Shown: positions 1 to 8,903 of the stretch, one piece after another
Numbering within the stretch: the first letter of the stretch is position 1
How the letters are laid out: each line of letters opens with the position of its first letter
Assembly (NCBI GenBank): GCA_021781795.1
Contig: JAJXWA010000004.1
Location: 1-64,000, forward strand
Direction: 5' to 3'
Length of the DNA: 64,000 nucleotides
Source of the DNA: Acidobacteriota bacterium
GTDB taxonomy: Bacteria; Acidobacteriota; Terriglobia; Terriglobales; Acidobacteriaceae
The notes under the pieces: model-generated
What the model saw: only the letters and a program-made list of their open reading frames with translations
What the model was told of the DNA's origin: nothing
Databases searched by the model: none
Program-made: the position numbers and the translations under genes

Positions 1-273
1 AGCAGGTAGCGGGGTAGGGATGGTGCTTTCCCACCCAAGTCGCCTGCTGCGCAGACGCCTTGGATGGGCCACCTGGCAGATAGCAATACCATGGAGTTCC
101 GGGGCTTGTCTCCATTGCCGAACAATGCGGTCGCTACTGGTATTCCGAAAAGTTCTGATAGACTCCGAAAGAACCTGTGGTCGACCAAAGTCAAACCCAT
201 GCGTGCAACCCACCCTATTGGAGTTGACGGCTGCCGCCCCAGGGCCTCGTCAGCTATCCTGAGGAGCCTTTAG
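1..273. other. Gene-free leader region with potential RNA structure, upstream of lepB
   Basis: I see no convincing coding region here. The sequence can fold. An outer stem AGCAGG (1-6)/CCTGCT (43-48) encloses GGGT-A-GGGA (12-20)/TCCCACCC (29-36). A second stem pairs AATACC (85-90) with GGTATT (139-144) around ATGGAG (91-96)/CTCCAT (110-115). The last bases carry the GAGGAG ribosome site used by lepB. It could be a leader, the end of a small RNA starting outside the window, or just intergenic DNA. Confidence 0.35.
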
Positions 274-1107
274 GTGAGTCCAGCGACGAAGAATTCTCCT
301 GATTCAACGAGGCACGCAGCCTCCGCCAACATCAATCGGGAAGAGACTCCTTTCGAGGCGCTGGCCGGCATCTGCTCGGTTCTGGTGGTGGGCCTGTTCA
401 TTCTGACCTTCGTAGCTCAGAACTACGTCATTCCGTCCGGTTCGATGAAGAACACGCTGCTTGTGGGCGATCACCTGGCTGTCGACCAGATCACGCTGGC
501 GCCGCCCGCTTCGTGGATGCCGCTGATAAGGTATCGCGAACCGAAACGCGGCGATATTGTGGTGTTCCGCAAGCCCGTGTATCAGCCCGGGATTGATGCG
601 GCTGGCGCCGATGGGGCTCCGCAGTACACAACTCTGGTCAAAAGACTGATTGGCCTGCCGGGCGATCATATCCATCTACGCAACGGCATTGTGATCTTGA
701 ATGGCGTGGCGCAGTGGCAGCCCTATGCTCAGCCCACCACGCCAGAAAACTATAATGAGTTTCTCGATGACTTTCCTTCGGTGCCCCCCAGCGATATTCA
801 GGAGACGACCGAATCCTGGGATGTGGCTTTTCCCAAGTACATCCAGAACGGCGACCTTGTTGTGCCGCCCGGCCACTACTTCATGATGGGCGACAATCGC
901 CACAACAGTCTCGATTCGCGCTTCTGGGGATTTGTTCCGCGCGACCACATCATCGGGCGCCCCCTCTTTAACTACTGGTCCTTCAAGTCTACGGAAGCCG
1001 ACTACGAAGCGCCGGGCGTAGGCAACAACGTCGCCTGGATGGGCCACGTTGCGCTGCACTTCTTCACCGATACGCGCTGGGAGCGTACTTTCCACATTCT
1101 TCATTGA
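274..1107 (+). CDS. lepB: Signal peptidase I
   Basis: This membrane-bound serine protease cleaves signal peptides from exported preproteins on the outer face of the inner membrane. The 277-residue protein has one N-terminal membrane segment (about residues 30-49) followed directly by the catalytic box PSGSM, with Ser57 as nucleophile. Lys123 in the KRLIGLPGD box is the general base, and GDNRHNSLDSR near the C-terminus is the conserved box E. The start is GTG, preceded by GAGGAG at a suitable distance. The length fits a single-TM Gram-negative or acidobacterial LepB. The protein has an insert between the Lys box and box E (about residues 145-195), as many LepBs do. It appears monocistronic in this window. 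Confidence 0.95.
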   Translation: MSPATKNSPDSTRHAASANINREETPFEALAGICSVLVVGLFILTFVAQNYVIPSGSMKNTLLVGDHLAVDQITLAPPASWMPLIRYREPKRGDIVVFRKPVYQPGIDAAGADGAPQYTTLVKRLIGLPGDHIHLRNGIVILNGVAQWQPYAQPTTPENYNEFLDDFPSVPPSDIQETTESWDVAFPKYIQNGDLVVPPGHYFMMGDNRHNSLDSRFWGFVPRDHIIGRPLFNYWSFKSTEADYEAPGVGNNVAWMGHVALHFFTDTRWERTFHILH

Positions 1108-1421
1108 ACCGAAACTGTAGAATCCCCGCGCGATCCTCGTGCGCTTCGGTCGTACCACCGGCGATGCGGAGATTTGGCGGACGGGCAGCTTTCAGGAGCT
1201 GAAGCCCACGTTCTTTCCCCGGCGAATTTTGGCGCGACTGAAGTCGTGCCCTGACACGAGAACCGGGTCGAGGGCATACGAATAGCCTTGGGGACAATGA
1301 GCCTTGGGGGTGGAGCGGAGTGCCCCGGGTGGCGGGGTGGGAGTTTTGATTCCCACCTTAACCGCTGCGCTGACGCGCATCGGCGAAGGTGGGGCAACCG
1401 GAGATGTGGGGCGGGGTGGGG
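1108..1421. other. Intergenic region between convergent genes, with inverted repeats
   Basis: There is no supportable gene between lepB and the convergent YVTN gene. It contains a near-perfect inverted repeat at 1232-1249 (GCGCGACT-ga-AGTCGTGC, one G/T mismatch). A second hairpin, GGTGGGA (1336-1342)/TCCCACC (1351-1357), has an 8-nt loop. Both look like the palindromic elements scattered in acidobacterial intergenic DNA. The second could serve as a terminator for either flanking gene, but neither side has a good T tract. Confidence 0.4.
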
Positions 1422-2630
1422 CTAGGGGAGCTTGAAGGCTTTTTCTGCGATGGCGGTGGGTGCGCGGCCGGCGGGGAGCAGGGTGAAGAGGGAATGGCTG
1501 TTGGTGCGGACGACGGCGACGTCGTTGGAGCGCGAATCGACGACGAAGAGGAGGTGGCCAGCGGCAGAGAATGCAAAGTCCACCGGCCCGTCGCCGACCT
1601 GCACGGCGCCCTCGCGCTTGCCGTCGTCGATGGCGTAGATGGTGACTTCCTGCGAGCGGAGATTGCCGACGTAGAGGAGCGCGTTGTCCTGCGAGACGAT
1701 GCCGCGGAAGGGCTCGGCGCCCATGATGTAGGCGCCGCCGACGTCGTTGGTGCCGGTGACGACCTCAGAGATGGAGTCAGATAGGGAGTTCATGGTGAAG
1801 AGTTCGCCGCCGTCGGGCTTGATGGCGAGCTGCACGGGGGCGCGGCCAACGCCGAGCAGCGCCTCGACGCGGTCGGGCAGTCCGGGGACGACGCCGGTGC
1901 CGGCGAGGGCGATGGCCATGATTTGAGAGCCGCCTGCGCAGGCGACAAACGCCTTGGAGGAGTCGGGGAGAATGGCTACGTCTGCCGCGCCGGGACAGCC
2001 CTCGAGGACGGACCGCACTTTGCGCGCTTCGGGGTCGATGGTGGTGACGGAGTTGCCCGCCTGGTTGGCGACGACGAGCGACTTGCCGTCGGGCGCAACG
2101 CGGAGCGCGACGGGATTCTCGCCTGCTCCGATGACGGCGACCTCGCGGCGGGACTTGAGATCGAGGACGGAGATGTTGTTGGAGCCGGAGTTGGCGATGT
2201 AGGCGGTGGTGTCGGCGGGGTCGATGGCGATGGCGGAGGGATGGCGCCGGACGGGGATGGTGGCGACGACGGCATTGCGTTCGGCGTCGATGACGGAGAC
2301 GGTGCCGGAGCTGTTGGGCGCGCCCTGGTTGACGATGTAGACCTCGTTGCGCGTCCTGCTGGGGGCGACGGCGACGGGAGAGCGGCCGACGGCGACTTCG
2401 CGATCGAGGCGGAGATTGACAACGTCGTAGACGGAAACGGTGCCGCTGCCGGAGTTGGTGACGTAGGCGTACTCGCGGTAGTTGGCCGGGTACTGGGGAA
2501 AGTCATGGGGGCGGCAACCGGTGAGCGCAAGAAGGCACAGACAGCAGATGGATGCGGGGGCGGCAGTGGAGGCGAGGCCGCGCGCAGCGAAGCTGAAGCC
2601 GGGGGACGCTTTCCCAATCGGAGCGGTCAT
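1422..2630 (-). CDS. YVTN-family beta-propeller lipoprotein
   Basis: This is a predicted periplasmic or surface lipoprotein built of about seven beta-propeller blades. The N-terminus has a signal sequence ending in a lipobox (LALTGC). Repeated blades follow, with the YVTN-type motif (YAYVTNSGSGTVSVYD, YIVNQG, AYIANSGSNNISVLD, LFVVDSRSNDVAVV). I chose the ATG at 2630 because it lies 4 bp after the aroF stop; an upstream in-frame ATG at 2705 would sit deep inside aroF. The family binds partners or ligands through the propeller but has no single known reaction, so the function stays open. It is the last gene of a leftward run with ccmC, ccmD and aroF. Confidence 0.8.
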   Translation of the reverse strand: MTAPIGKASPGFSFAARGLASTAAPASICCLCLLALTGCRPHDFPQYPANYREYAYVTNSGSGTVSVYDVVNLRLDREVAVGRSPVAVAPSRTRNEVYIVNQGAPNSSGTVSVIDAERNAVVATIPVRRHPSAIAIDPADTTAYIANSGSNNISVLDLKSRREVAVIGAGENPVALRVAPDGKSLVVANQAGNSVTTIDPEARKVRSVLEGCPGAADVAILPDSSKAFVACAGGSQIMAIALAGTGVVPGLPDRVEALLGVGRAPVQLAIKPDGGELFTMNSLSDSISEVVTGTNDVGGAYIMGAEPFRGIVSQDNALLYVGNLRSQEVTIYAIDDGKREGAVQVGDGPVDFAFSAAGHLLFVVDSRSNDVAVVRTNSHSLFTLLPAGRAPTAIAEKAFKLP

Positions 2631-2634
2631 GCGA

Positions 2635-3687
2635 TTATGCCGCACCTGCTTTGACGTGGATGCCGCGAACGAGATCGCGATGGACGACGGGAGCAATCTG
2701 CTCAATCTCGTGCATCATCGTCTCAAACTGGCTGGGGTAGATGGATTGTGGTCCGTCAGAGAGCGCCTTCTCTGGCTGATGGTGCACCTCAACGAGGACG
2801 CCATCGGCGCCGACGGCGACCGCGGCACGGGCCATGGGCAGAACCTTGTCGCGCTTGCCGGTGCCGTGACTGGGATCGACGAGGATGGGCAGATGGCTAA
2901 GGCGCTGGACGGCGGGGACGATGCTGAGGTCGAGGGTGTTGCGGGTGTGGTCGGCGAAGGTGCGCACGCCGCGCTCGCAGAGGATGACCTGATAGTTGCC
3001 CTCGCTCATGATGTATTCGGCGGCCATGAGGAACTCGTCGAGGGTAGCGGACATGCCGCGCTTGAGGAGGACGGGCTTGCGGAGGCGGCCGGCATGCTTG
3101 AGGAGCGAGAAGTTCTGCATGTTGCGAGCGCCGATTTGAATGACGTCGGCCCACTCGGCGACGAGCTCGAGGGTTTCGTTGTCGATGGCTTCGGTGATAA
3201 TCCTCATGCCGAATTTTTCTCTGATTTCGGACATAATTTTCAGCGCATCGAGACCCAAGCCCTGGAAGGCGTAGGGCGAGGTGCGGGGCTTGTAGGCGCC
3301 GCCGCGGAAGAACTGTGCGCCGGAGGCGGCGACCTGCTCGGCAATAGCGAAGGCCTGCTCGCGGCTCTCGATGGAGCAGGGGCCGGCGACGATGGCGAGG
3401 TTGCGCCCGCCGATGGAGGCGTCGGTTCCGGGGAAACGGATGATGGTGTCTTCTTCTTTGACGTCGCGGCTGGCGAGCTTGTAGGGCTTGCTGACGCGGA
3501 TGACGTCGGCCACGCCGGAGAGGTCTTCAAAGTTGCCGCGATCGATTTCGCCGGGGTTGCCGGTGATGCCGATGGCGGTGCGCTGCGCTCCGGGGAGCGG
3601 GTGGGCTCGGAAGCCCATCTGCTCGATATGGTCGCAAACCGCCTGAATCTCTTCCGGGGTTGCGTGGGTCTTCATGACAACTAACAT
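2635..3687 (-). CDS. aroF: 3-deoxy-7-phosphoheptulonate (DAHP) synthase, type I-beta with N-terminal regulatory-like domain
   Basis: It condenses phosphoenolpyruvate and erythrose 4-phosphate to DAHP, the first step of the shikimate pathway. The 350-residue protein has an N-terminal ferredoxin-like domain of about 70 residues, then the TIM-barrel synthase. Visible signatures are [49 protein letters not shown] and DPSHGTGKRD, which hold the PEP and metal ligands. The start at 3687 has a GAGAGG ribosome site; an in-frame ATG at 3705 lacks a comparable site. A second, similar enzyme is encoded at 61798-62814. The N-terminal domain is of the kind that allows feedback control in Thermotoga-type enzymes; whether it senses Tyr or Phe cannot be read from the sequence. 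Confidence 0.93.
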   Translation of the reverse strand: MLVVMKTHATPEEIQAVCDHIEQMGFRAHPLPGAQRTAIGITGNPGEIDRGNFEDLSGVADVIRVSKPYKLASRDVKEEDTIIRFPGTDASIGGRNLAIVAGPCSIESREQAFAIAEQVAASGAQFFRGGAYKPRTSPYAFQGLGLDALKIMSEIREKFGMRIITEAIDNETLELVAEWADVIQIGARNMQNFSLLKHAGRLRKPVLLKRGMSATLDEFLMAAEYIMSEGNYQVILCERGVRTFADHTRNTLDLSIVPAVQRLSHLPILVDPSHGTGKRDKVLPMARAAVAVGADGVLVEVHHQPEKALSDGPQSIYPSQFETMMHEIEQIAPVVHRDLVRGIHVKAGAA

Positions 3688-3738
3688 CGCGTGCCTCTCA
3701 GTCATTCCGCTTGCGGCCGGTTCTATGCGGCCAAGTGA

Positions 3739-3879
3739 TCATCGCCCGCGGCGTGCGGCTTCCCGCTTCTCTGCGCGCCACTTGATGCCCAGCCAGGCGA
3801 GATAGCCGAGTTGCAGAATCCAGGTGACGGCATAGGCGGCAACCCTGAACTGGTGATCGAGAATCGCGGCTTGATCCAT
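3739..3879 (-). CDS. ccmD: CcmD-like small membrane protein (46 aa)
   Basis: This short gene lies 12 bp downstream of ccmC. It translates to 46 residues starting MDQAAILDHQFRVAAYAV, with one hydrophobic helix (about residues 12-32, including TWILQLGYLAWLG). A basic, Arg/Lys/Glu-rich tail (KWRAEKREAARRGR) follows. The single N-terminal helix and charged cytoplasmic tail match the layout of CcmD. In proteobacteria CcmD aids release of the haem-loaded chaperone from the CcmABC complex. Position and architecture support the call; primary sequence in this family is poorly conserved. Confidence 0.65.
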   Translation of the reverse strand: MDQAAILDHQFRVAAYAVTWILQLGYLAWLGIKWRAEKREAARRGR

Positions 3880-3891
3880 GGTGTCTCCGTT

Positions 3892-4599
3892 TCAGATATT
3901 CGCTTCGAGCGCGGCCTGCGCTTCGAGCGCTGCATTGGCCTGGTGCTTTCGTTCGACGTTGTAGCGCAGGATGAGCACGAAGATGCCCCATGCGAACCAG
4001 GCGAGCATGTTCCACATGAGCGCGCCGACCATGGACTTGTCCATGCCGGAGCCTTCTGCTCCACCGAAGACCGGGGCGGGGTGCTGCGTGCGCCACCAGC
4101 GGTTGGACATGTAGACGATGGGGACGTCGAGCGCGCCAAAGATGCCGAGTACCGCGGCGAGGGTCTGCATCTGCGGGCCGGCGGCGAAGCGGCGCAGCAG
4201 CAGATAGCTGACATAGATGAGCCAGAGCACGAGGGTGGTGGTCAGGCGCGCGTCCCACGTCCACCAGATGCCCCAGGCGCGACGGCCCCAGAGCGGGCCG
4301 GTGGTCAGCACGACGGAACAGAAGACGACGCCGACCTCAGCGCCGGCCAGCGCGAGAGCGTCTGCCCGTTGCGCGTAGGCGGCATTGCCGTGCCGCCAGG
4401 TGAGAAAGCCGATGGAGCCGGCGAGGCTGAGGCCGAAGAACACGAACGCGACCGATGCCGAGGGGACATGGTAGTAGATGATGCGAAAGATCTCGCCCTG
4501 CATGGCGTCATTGGGCGCAACGTAGATCGCCTGATAGTAGCCCCAAGCCATGAGCGCGATGGTGACGAGCGCGTAGATCCAGATGAATGCCTTTTTCAT
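3892..4599 (-). CDS. ccmC: CcmC-type haem-handling protein of cytochrome c maturation
   Basis: This integral membrane protein of the CcmC/CcmF/CcsA haem-handling superfamily has 235 residues and about six membrane helices. The tryptophan-rich WWD-type motif is at WGIWWTWDARLT (about residues 110-121). Histidines that could be axial haem ligands flank it (YYHVPSAS, and the RWWRTQHPAP segment). The size fits CcmC rather than the larger CcmF. A haem exporter for periplasmic c-type cytochrome assembly suits the many CXXCH proteins encoded at 28.7-39.4 kb. The neighbours ccmD and aroF follow on the same strand; ccmA, ccmB, ccmE and ccmF are not in this window. Confidence 0.88.
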   Translation of the reverse strand: MKKAFIWIYALVTIALMAWGYYQAIYVAPNDAMQGEIFRIIYYHVPSASVAFVFFGLSLAGSIGFLTWRHGNAAYAQRADALALAGAEVGVVFCSVVLTTGPLWGRRAWGIWWTWDARLTTTLVLWLIYVSYLLLRRFAAGPQMQTLAAVLGIFGALDVPIVYMSNRWWRTQHPAPVFGGAEGSGMDKSMVGALMWNMLAWFAWGIFVLILRYNVERKHQANAALEAQAALEANI

Positions 4600-4762
4600 G
4601 AATCACTTTCCGGTTGGCAACCTATTAGTGTACGACGTTTGGGACGCAGGGGATGGGACGGGAGGGCGGCTTCGGCGGCGTTTCACCAGAAATTACTGAG
4701 AGCCGGATTCGCGGAGGCGACCGGGCGCTGTGGCTGAGGCCGCAGAATGCAAGCCGAGGCAG

Positions 4763-6076
4763 TCAGACAGCCTGGGAGGCGTCGTCGCAGGAGCGCTGAC
4801 ACTCGCGCAGATAGAGCCTGGAGGTTCGATTGTGCCAGCAGAGGTGGTCGTCATCGAAGAGCGCCCACGCAGCGCCTAAGCCGAAGGGCAGGAGCGAGAG
4901 AAACATGATGCCGCAGCGTGCGCGGATCTGGGCGGCGGTGGGGCACTCGCCTTCAAATGTGCAGAGGGCGATGCCTGCGAATTTCATTCCTGGCGTGGCG
5001 GCGGCGAGGCCGAGGCTGAGGCCGTAGTAGAGAGCAGCCGCGAGGAGCAACGCCGCTGCGAGGCCGATTTCGGTGGCGCGCAAGCCGGGAAGGTGGGCGT
5101 GCGTGCGGGCAAACCACGCTGCGGCAGCTGTCACAGCGGCTGCGATCAGGGAAAGATCGACGACGTTGGCCAGCAGCCTTACCGTGAAGGGAGCGACGTA
5201 GAGAGCCGCTGCCGCATCCAGACTCTGCGCGGATTGCGCTTCGGGCTCGTCGTGAAGGTCGCCGAGCTGGATTCCCGACCACTCCGCGCCGACCCAGTGC
5301 TGGTCGATTGCGTCGGGCGTCTCCTCGACGTGAGGCGGTTCGGTGGAGATAGCGTCTGGGTCCACCTCGAAGATGCTCAACTGGCCGAACATTTCGCTGA
5401 GCGCATCGTGGCGGCTGCCGGTGAGGCGCGGACGCATGCGACGAGTTGCCACGAGCTCTCGCGGAAACTCGATGAGATTGGCGGGGATGGGCTGAGCCGC
5501 AGGGACCTCCTGAACGGACACAACCGATTCCTCTGCGCCTGAATAGGCTGAATGCTCGCTTCTGCGCTGATGATTTGGCTGACTCTCGGGCGCGCGCGGA
5601 CCAAGACTGGCTCGCCGTAACTCGACTGAGCGAGGCTCTGGCAGATCGGCATCCCAGCGCACAGCAAGAGGCTGGCGGCTTTGCTGTTCGCTCGGTGGTG
5701 TGGGAGAAGAGATCGATTCCGAGGGAGCGGGTCGTTCAGGTGTGCGTGGCGCTTCGTCGGTTTCATGCAGATGCTGAAGCTGATCCAGCGCGGCCTGGGC
5801 AACGACCTGCGCTTCAAGCGCGGCGCGGGTGGCCACCTCGGCTGCGCGCAATGCGGCGCGCGCCTCCGCAGCCTGCATTTCGCTGTACGTTGGAGCCTTG
5901 GCGTAGCGCGCGGCCACACGAGCGGCCGCCTCGGACGCGGCTTTCTTTGCCGCGGATGCGCCTGTGCCAGCCGGCGTGGGCTCGCTCTCCAACGAGCCCC
6001 TGCGGCTTTTGTGCGCGGCAAGACGCCGGTTGACTTCTTCTTTCCACGACGGTGTCGGGACGAGCTGACTCCCCAT
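4763..6076 (-). CDS. RDD-family membrane protein with long Ala/Glu-rich N-terminal region
   Basis: About 300 N-terminal residues are hydrophilic and of low complexity, rich in Ala, Glu, Pro and Arg, with a likely coiled coil near residues 55-110. The C-terminal part has hydrophobic helices (NVVDLSLIAAAVTAAAAWF, GLAAALLLAAALYYGLSLGL) of the RDD type, including the conserved TPGMKFAGIAL segment. RDD proteins are polytopic membrane proteins whose role is mostly unknown; transport has been proposed for some. The start at 6076 (MGSQLVPTPSWKEEV) is my choice; an in-frame ATG at 6112 is possible, and neither has a clear ribosome site. The gene is divergent from lptD. Confidence 0.75.
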   Translation of the reverse strand: MGSQLVPTPSWKEEVNRRLAAHKSRRGSLESEPTPAGTGASAAKKAASEAAARVAARYAKAPTYSEMQAAEARAALRAAEVATRAALEAQVVAQAALDQLQHLHETDEAPRTPERPAPSESISSPTPPSEQQSRQPLAVRWDADLPEPRSVELRRASLGPRAPESQPNHQRRSEHSAYSGAEESVVSVQEVPAAQPIPANLIEFPRELVATRRMRPRLTGSRHDALSEMFGQLSIFEVDPDAISTEPPHVEETPDAIDQHWVGAEWSGIQLGDLHDEPEAQSAQSLDAAAALYVAPFTVRLLANVVDLSLIAAAVTAAAAWFARTHAHLPGLRATEIGLAAALLLAAALYYGLSLGLAAATPGMKFAGIALCTFEGECPTAAQIRARCGIMFLSLLPFGLGAAWALFDDDHLCWHNRTSRLYLRECQRSCDDASQAV

Positions 6077-6301
6077 TGTGCTCAATTGCCCAGTTCCCCT
6101 CTGGAAGACCATCCGGGCTTTCCGGTCAGTGTTTCCAGTTCAACATTTGCTCTACCGGACAAACCCGTCTCCAACGAACGATCACTTCCCTGCTGCAAAA
6201 TCAAGGCGCTGTACCCCGCGGAAGCTCATGCGGCGCAGAGTCCCATCACGATGCTACTCAGGAGAGGCTCCAGTATTTGCTATGCTGGCGTTGGTCCCTG
6301 G

Positions 6302-8809
6302 ATGCATCCGCGTAATTTTTTGTTTATCACGATGCTTACCCTCTGTCATCTGCAACTTGCAGGACAGGTGTTGACCAATGCGTTACCTCAGAACCAAAGC
6401 GCAGCGCCGGACAGCGCGGCGAGCGCGCCCGTGCCGACACAGGAAGCGCTGCCCGATTCTCCGGATCAGTACATTCTTCCAGTGGCGAAGCCTGAACCGA
6501 CGGGCAATACGGGCGTTCCGGTACGTTGGGAGGCGAAGGAACAGACGCGGCAGGGCGATGTGTGGACGCTGAGCGGCGCGGTGGTCGTCTACTACGAGGA
6601 CTATGTGCTGCACGCGGACAAGGTGACCTATCACCAGTCGAGCACCGAACTGGATGCGGACGGCCACCTTCAGTTGTCGGGCGGGCCGATGGATGCGACT
6701 GTGAAGGCGGCGCGCGGAACGATGATTTTGCAGGCGCACACGGCGCGCTTTTTTGATGTGGACGGATCACTGGGTGTTCGCCGCAGCGGCAACACGGTTG
6801 TGTATTCCACGCCGAATCCGTTCCTCTTTCATGGGCGAGTGCTGATGCAGGACGGGGAAGGCCTCTATCGGATCCTGGACGGGTCGATGACGAATTGCCG
6901 GTTGCCGCACCCGGACTGGCAGATCATCGCGCACTCGATTCGCGTGGATCAAGGGAACGCCACGGTGAAGAACTCTGGCTTCAAGCTGCTGGACGTGCCC
7001 ATCTTTTATCTGCCGTATCTGAAGCACCCGGTCTCGACGGAAGGCCGCGTAAGCGGTCTGCTGATTCCGGTGGTGAGCAGTGGGTCGTCGATCCGCGGCT
7101 ATACCGTCGGCGAACAGTTTTACTGGGCCATCAACCGGAGTATGGACATGGTGGTGGGCGCAGAATACTTCAGCAAGCGGGGCTACGCGCCGAATGGGGA
7201 TTTTCGGTATAAGGGCGCCGGACTGGACCACGTGACGGTGCGCTGGAATGCGCTGCTGGATCGCGGAATCGCGCCGCAAGAGGCGCCGGGGTCACAGGTC
7301 GGCCCGACGGGACTCGTGAATCAGGGTGGTGTGGATATTGTTGGCGAAGGCCGCAGAGATTTTTCGAATCAGACGCGTGTTGAGGGCAATGTGGAGTACC
7401 TGTCCAGCTATGTGTACCGGCTGGTTTTCGCGGACGTCTACTCGCAGGCGGTGAACTCGCAGGTGCTGAGTGACGTGGCGGCGACACATGTAAACAAGGG
7501 ACTTGTCTCTTCGGCTTCGTTTGATCGCTTTCAGACCTTTGCGAGCACGGTAACGGGCGACGAGGTCCGCATCCTTCACCTTCCGAGCCTGCAGTATGAA
7601 GCGATGGACGAGCCGGTTGCCGATACGCCGATTTACTGGGGCCTTGGTTCGTCGATGAGTTACCTGAGCCGATCGGAGCCCGGCTTCCATGCGCGCAACA
7701 TTGGCCGGATCGACCTGCATCCGCAGGCGTCGGCGCCGTTCTCGGTGGGCGGATGGAACTTCACGCCTCGGGCGGGTCTGCGCTATACCTTTTACAACGC
7801 GCGAGAGACACAGGATCTGACGGGCGCGCATGGCGGCATACCGACGGTTGGCCATGACCCTTTGTCCCGCTTTGACGCGGAGGCTTCACTGGACGCGCGC
7901 GGGCCTGCGATGGCGAAGGACTACGCGCTGGGCCGCTGGAACCGGGTGCTACGCCACGTGATTGAACCGGAGGTGAACTACAGCTTCGTGGGAGGAATCG
8001 GCACGCAGGCGCTCAGCGTACCGCTGATGGATACGACCGATATTGCAACGGACACGAACGAATTTGGATACAGCCTCGTCCAGCGCTTCTATCTGAAGCC
8101 GCTGCACTCGAGTCCATGCCCGACCGACTCGACTGCTACCTGCGCGGCTACGCCGAGAGAATGGGCGAGCTGGCGCATCTCGCAGAAGTATTTTCTCGAT
8201 CCTGAGTTTGGTGGTGCGCTCATCGCGGGGCGGCGCAACATCTTCGACGCGACGCTGGATCTTTCCGGCGTAGCGTTTCTGACGTCTGCACGGAATCTAT
8301 CGCCCGTGGTTTCGCGACTGCGATTTGAAGCGCTCCCGAACCTGCGCATTGAATGGGATATGGACTTTGACCCGCACTCGGGCCGCATCGGGGCGGATAA
8401 CGTTTATGCGGGCTACTCCTGGGGCGGCACAACGATTGGACTGGGGCACTCGATGCTGAATGCGGTGGATGAACAGGCAGGGGCAGCCTCGACGATCCAG
8501 AGCCAGCAACTTGAGCCGTTTGTCTACCTCGGGTCACAGAGCCGCGCTGGCTTCAATCTGGCAGCGAACGGAGGCTACGACTTCGTCCAGCATTCGCTGC
8601 AGTACGCAGGCGTACAGGCTAATTACAACTTTGACTGCTGCGGCCTGACAGTTGGGTATCGCCGCTTCCAGTTGGGCAACGTTGGCTCAGTGGGCCGGGA
8701 CGAAACGGAATGGCTCTACAGCTTTACGCTGGCGAACTTTGGGGCAGTGGGCGACATCCGGCGCGCCAACTCCGTGTTCCGGGATCCCACACAGCCTCCC
8801 GCCTACTGA
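6302..8809 (+). CDS. lptD: LPS-assembly protein LptD (OstA/Imp)
   Basis: LptD is the outer-membrane beta-barrel that, with LptE, inserts lipopolysaccharide into the outer leaflet. The 835-residue protein has a signal peptide (about residues 1-19), then a periplasmic OstA/LptA-like jelly-roll domain (about residues 60-150, including LSGAVVVYYEDYVLHADKV). A barrel domain rich in alternating hydrophobic strands follows. The conserved LLDVPIFYLPYLKHPV segment at the domain border is diagnostic, and a C-terminal CC pair (FDCCGLTVGYRR) matches the disulphide cysteines of LptD. The reading frame stays open far upstream (to 5681), but that part overlaps the opposite RDD gene and has no signal sequence. 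I start at 6302; 6251 is an alternative. Confidence 0.92.
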   Translation: MHPRNFLFITMLTLCHLQLAGQVLTNALPQNQSAAPDSAASAPVPTQEALPDSPDQYILPVAKPEPTGNTGVPVRWEAKEQTRQGDVWTLSGAVVVYYEDYVLHADKVTYHQSSTELDADGHLQLSGGPMDATVKAARGTMILQAHTARFFDVDGSLGVRRSGNTVVYSTPNPFLFHGRVLMQDGEGLYRILDGSMTNCRLPHPDWQIIAHSIRVDQGNATVKNSGFKLLDVPIFYLPYLKHPVSTEGRVSGLLIPVVSSGSSIRGYTVGEQFYWAINRSMDMVVGAEYFSKRGYAPNGDFRYKGAGLDHVTVRWNALLDRGIAPQEAPGSQVGPTGLVNQGGVDIVGEGRRDFSNQTRVEGNVEYLSSYVYRLVFADVYSQAVNSQVLSDVAATHVNKGLVSSASFDRFQTFASTVTGDEVRILHLPSLQYEAMDEPVADTPIYWGLGSSMSYLSRSEPGFHARNIGRIDLHPQASAPFSVGGWNFTPRAGLRYTFYNARETQDLTGAHGGIPTVGHDPLSRFDAEASLDARGPAMAKDYALGRWNRVLRHVIEPEVNYSFVGGIGTQALSVPLMDTTDIATDTNEFGYSLVQRFYLKPLHSSPCPTDSTATCAATPREWASWRISQKYFLDPEFGGALIAGRRNIFDATLDLSGVAFLTSARNLSPVVSRLRFEALPNLRIEWDMDFDPHSGRIGADNVYAGYSWGGTTIGLGHSMLNAVDEQAGAASTIQSQQLEPFVYLGSQSRAGFNLAANGGYDFVQHSLQYAGVQANYNFDCCGLTVGYRRFQLGNVGSVGRDETEWLYSFTLANFGAVGDIRRANSVFRDPTQPPAY

Positions 8810-8903
8810 CCGTTGCGCATGCGAGTTCGCCAATCGGGCTTTGCACACGGGATTCTCCGCGAGCAGGAGCGGGGAGCGGTGGAGTATTCTTGACACTGGA
8901 GAG

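Noticed and set aside
20-273. Two short overlapping frames upstream of lepB
   Set aside because: They overlap each other, have no ribosome site and no protein-like features.
1976-2617. Pro/Ser/Thr-rich 213-residue frame inside the YVTN gene
   Set aside because: It is a frame-shifted shadow of the YVTN repeats, produced by GC-rich codons.
5681-6301. N-terminal extension of the lptD frame (total 1,042 residues)
   Set aside because: It overlaps the opposite-strand RDD gene, is Arg/Cys-rich and has no signal peptide; a normal signal peptide begins at 6302.
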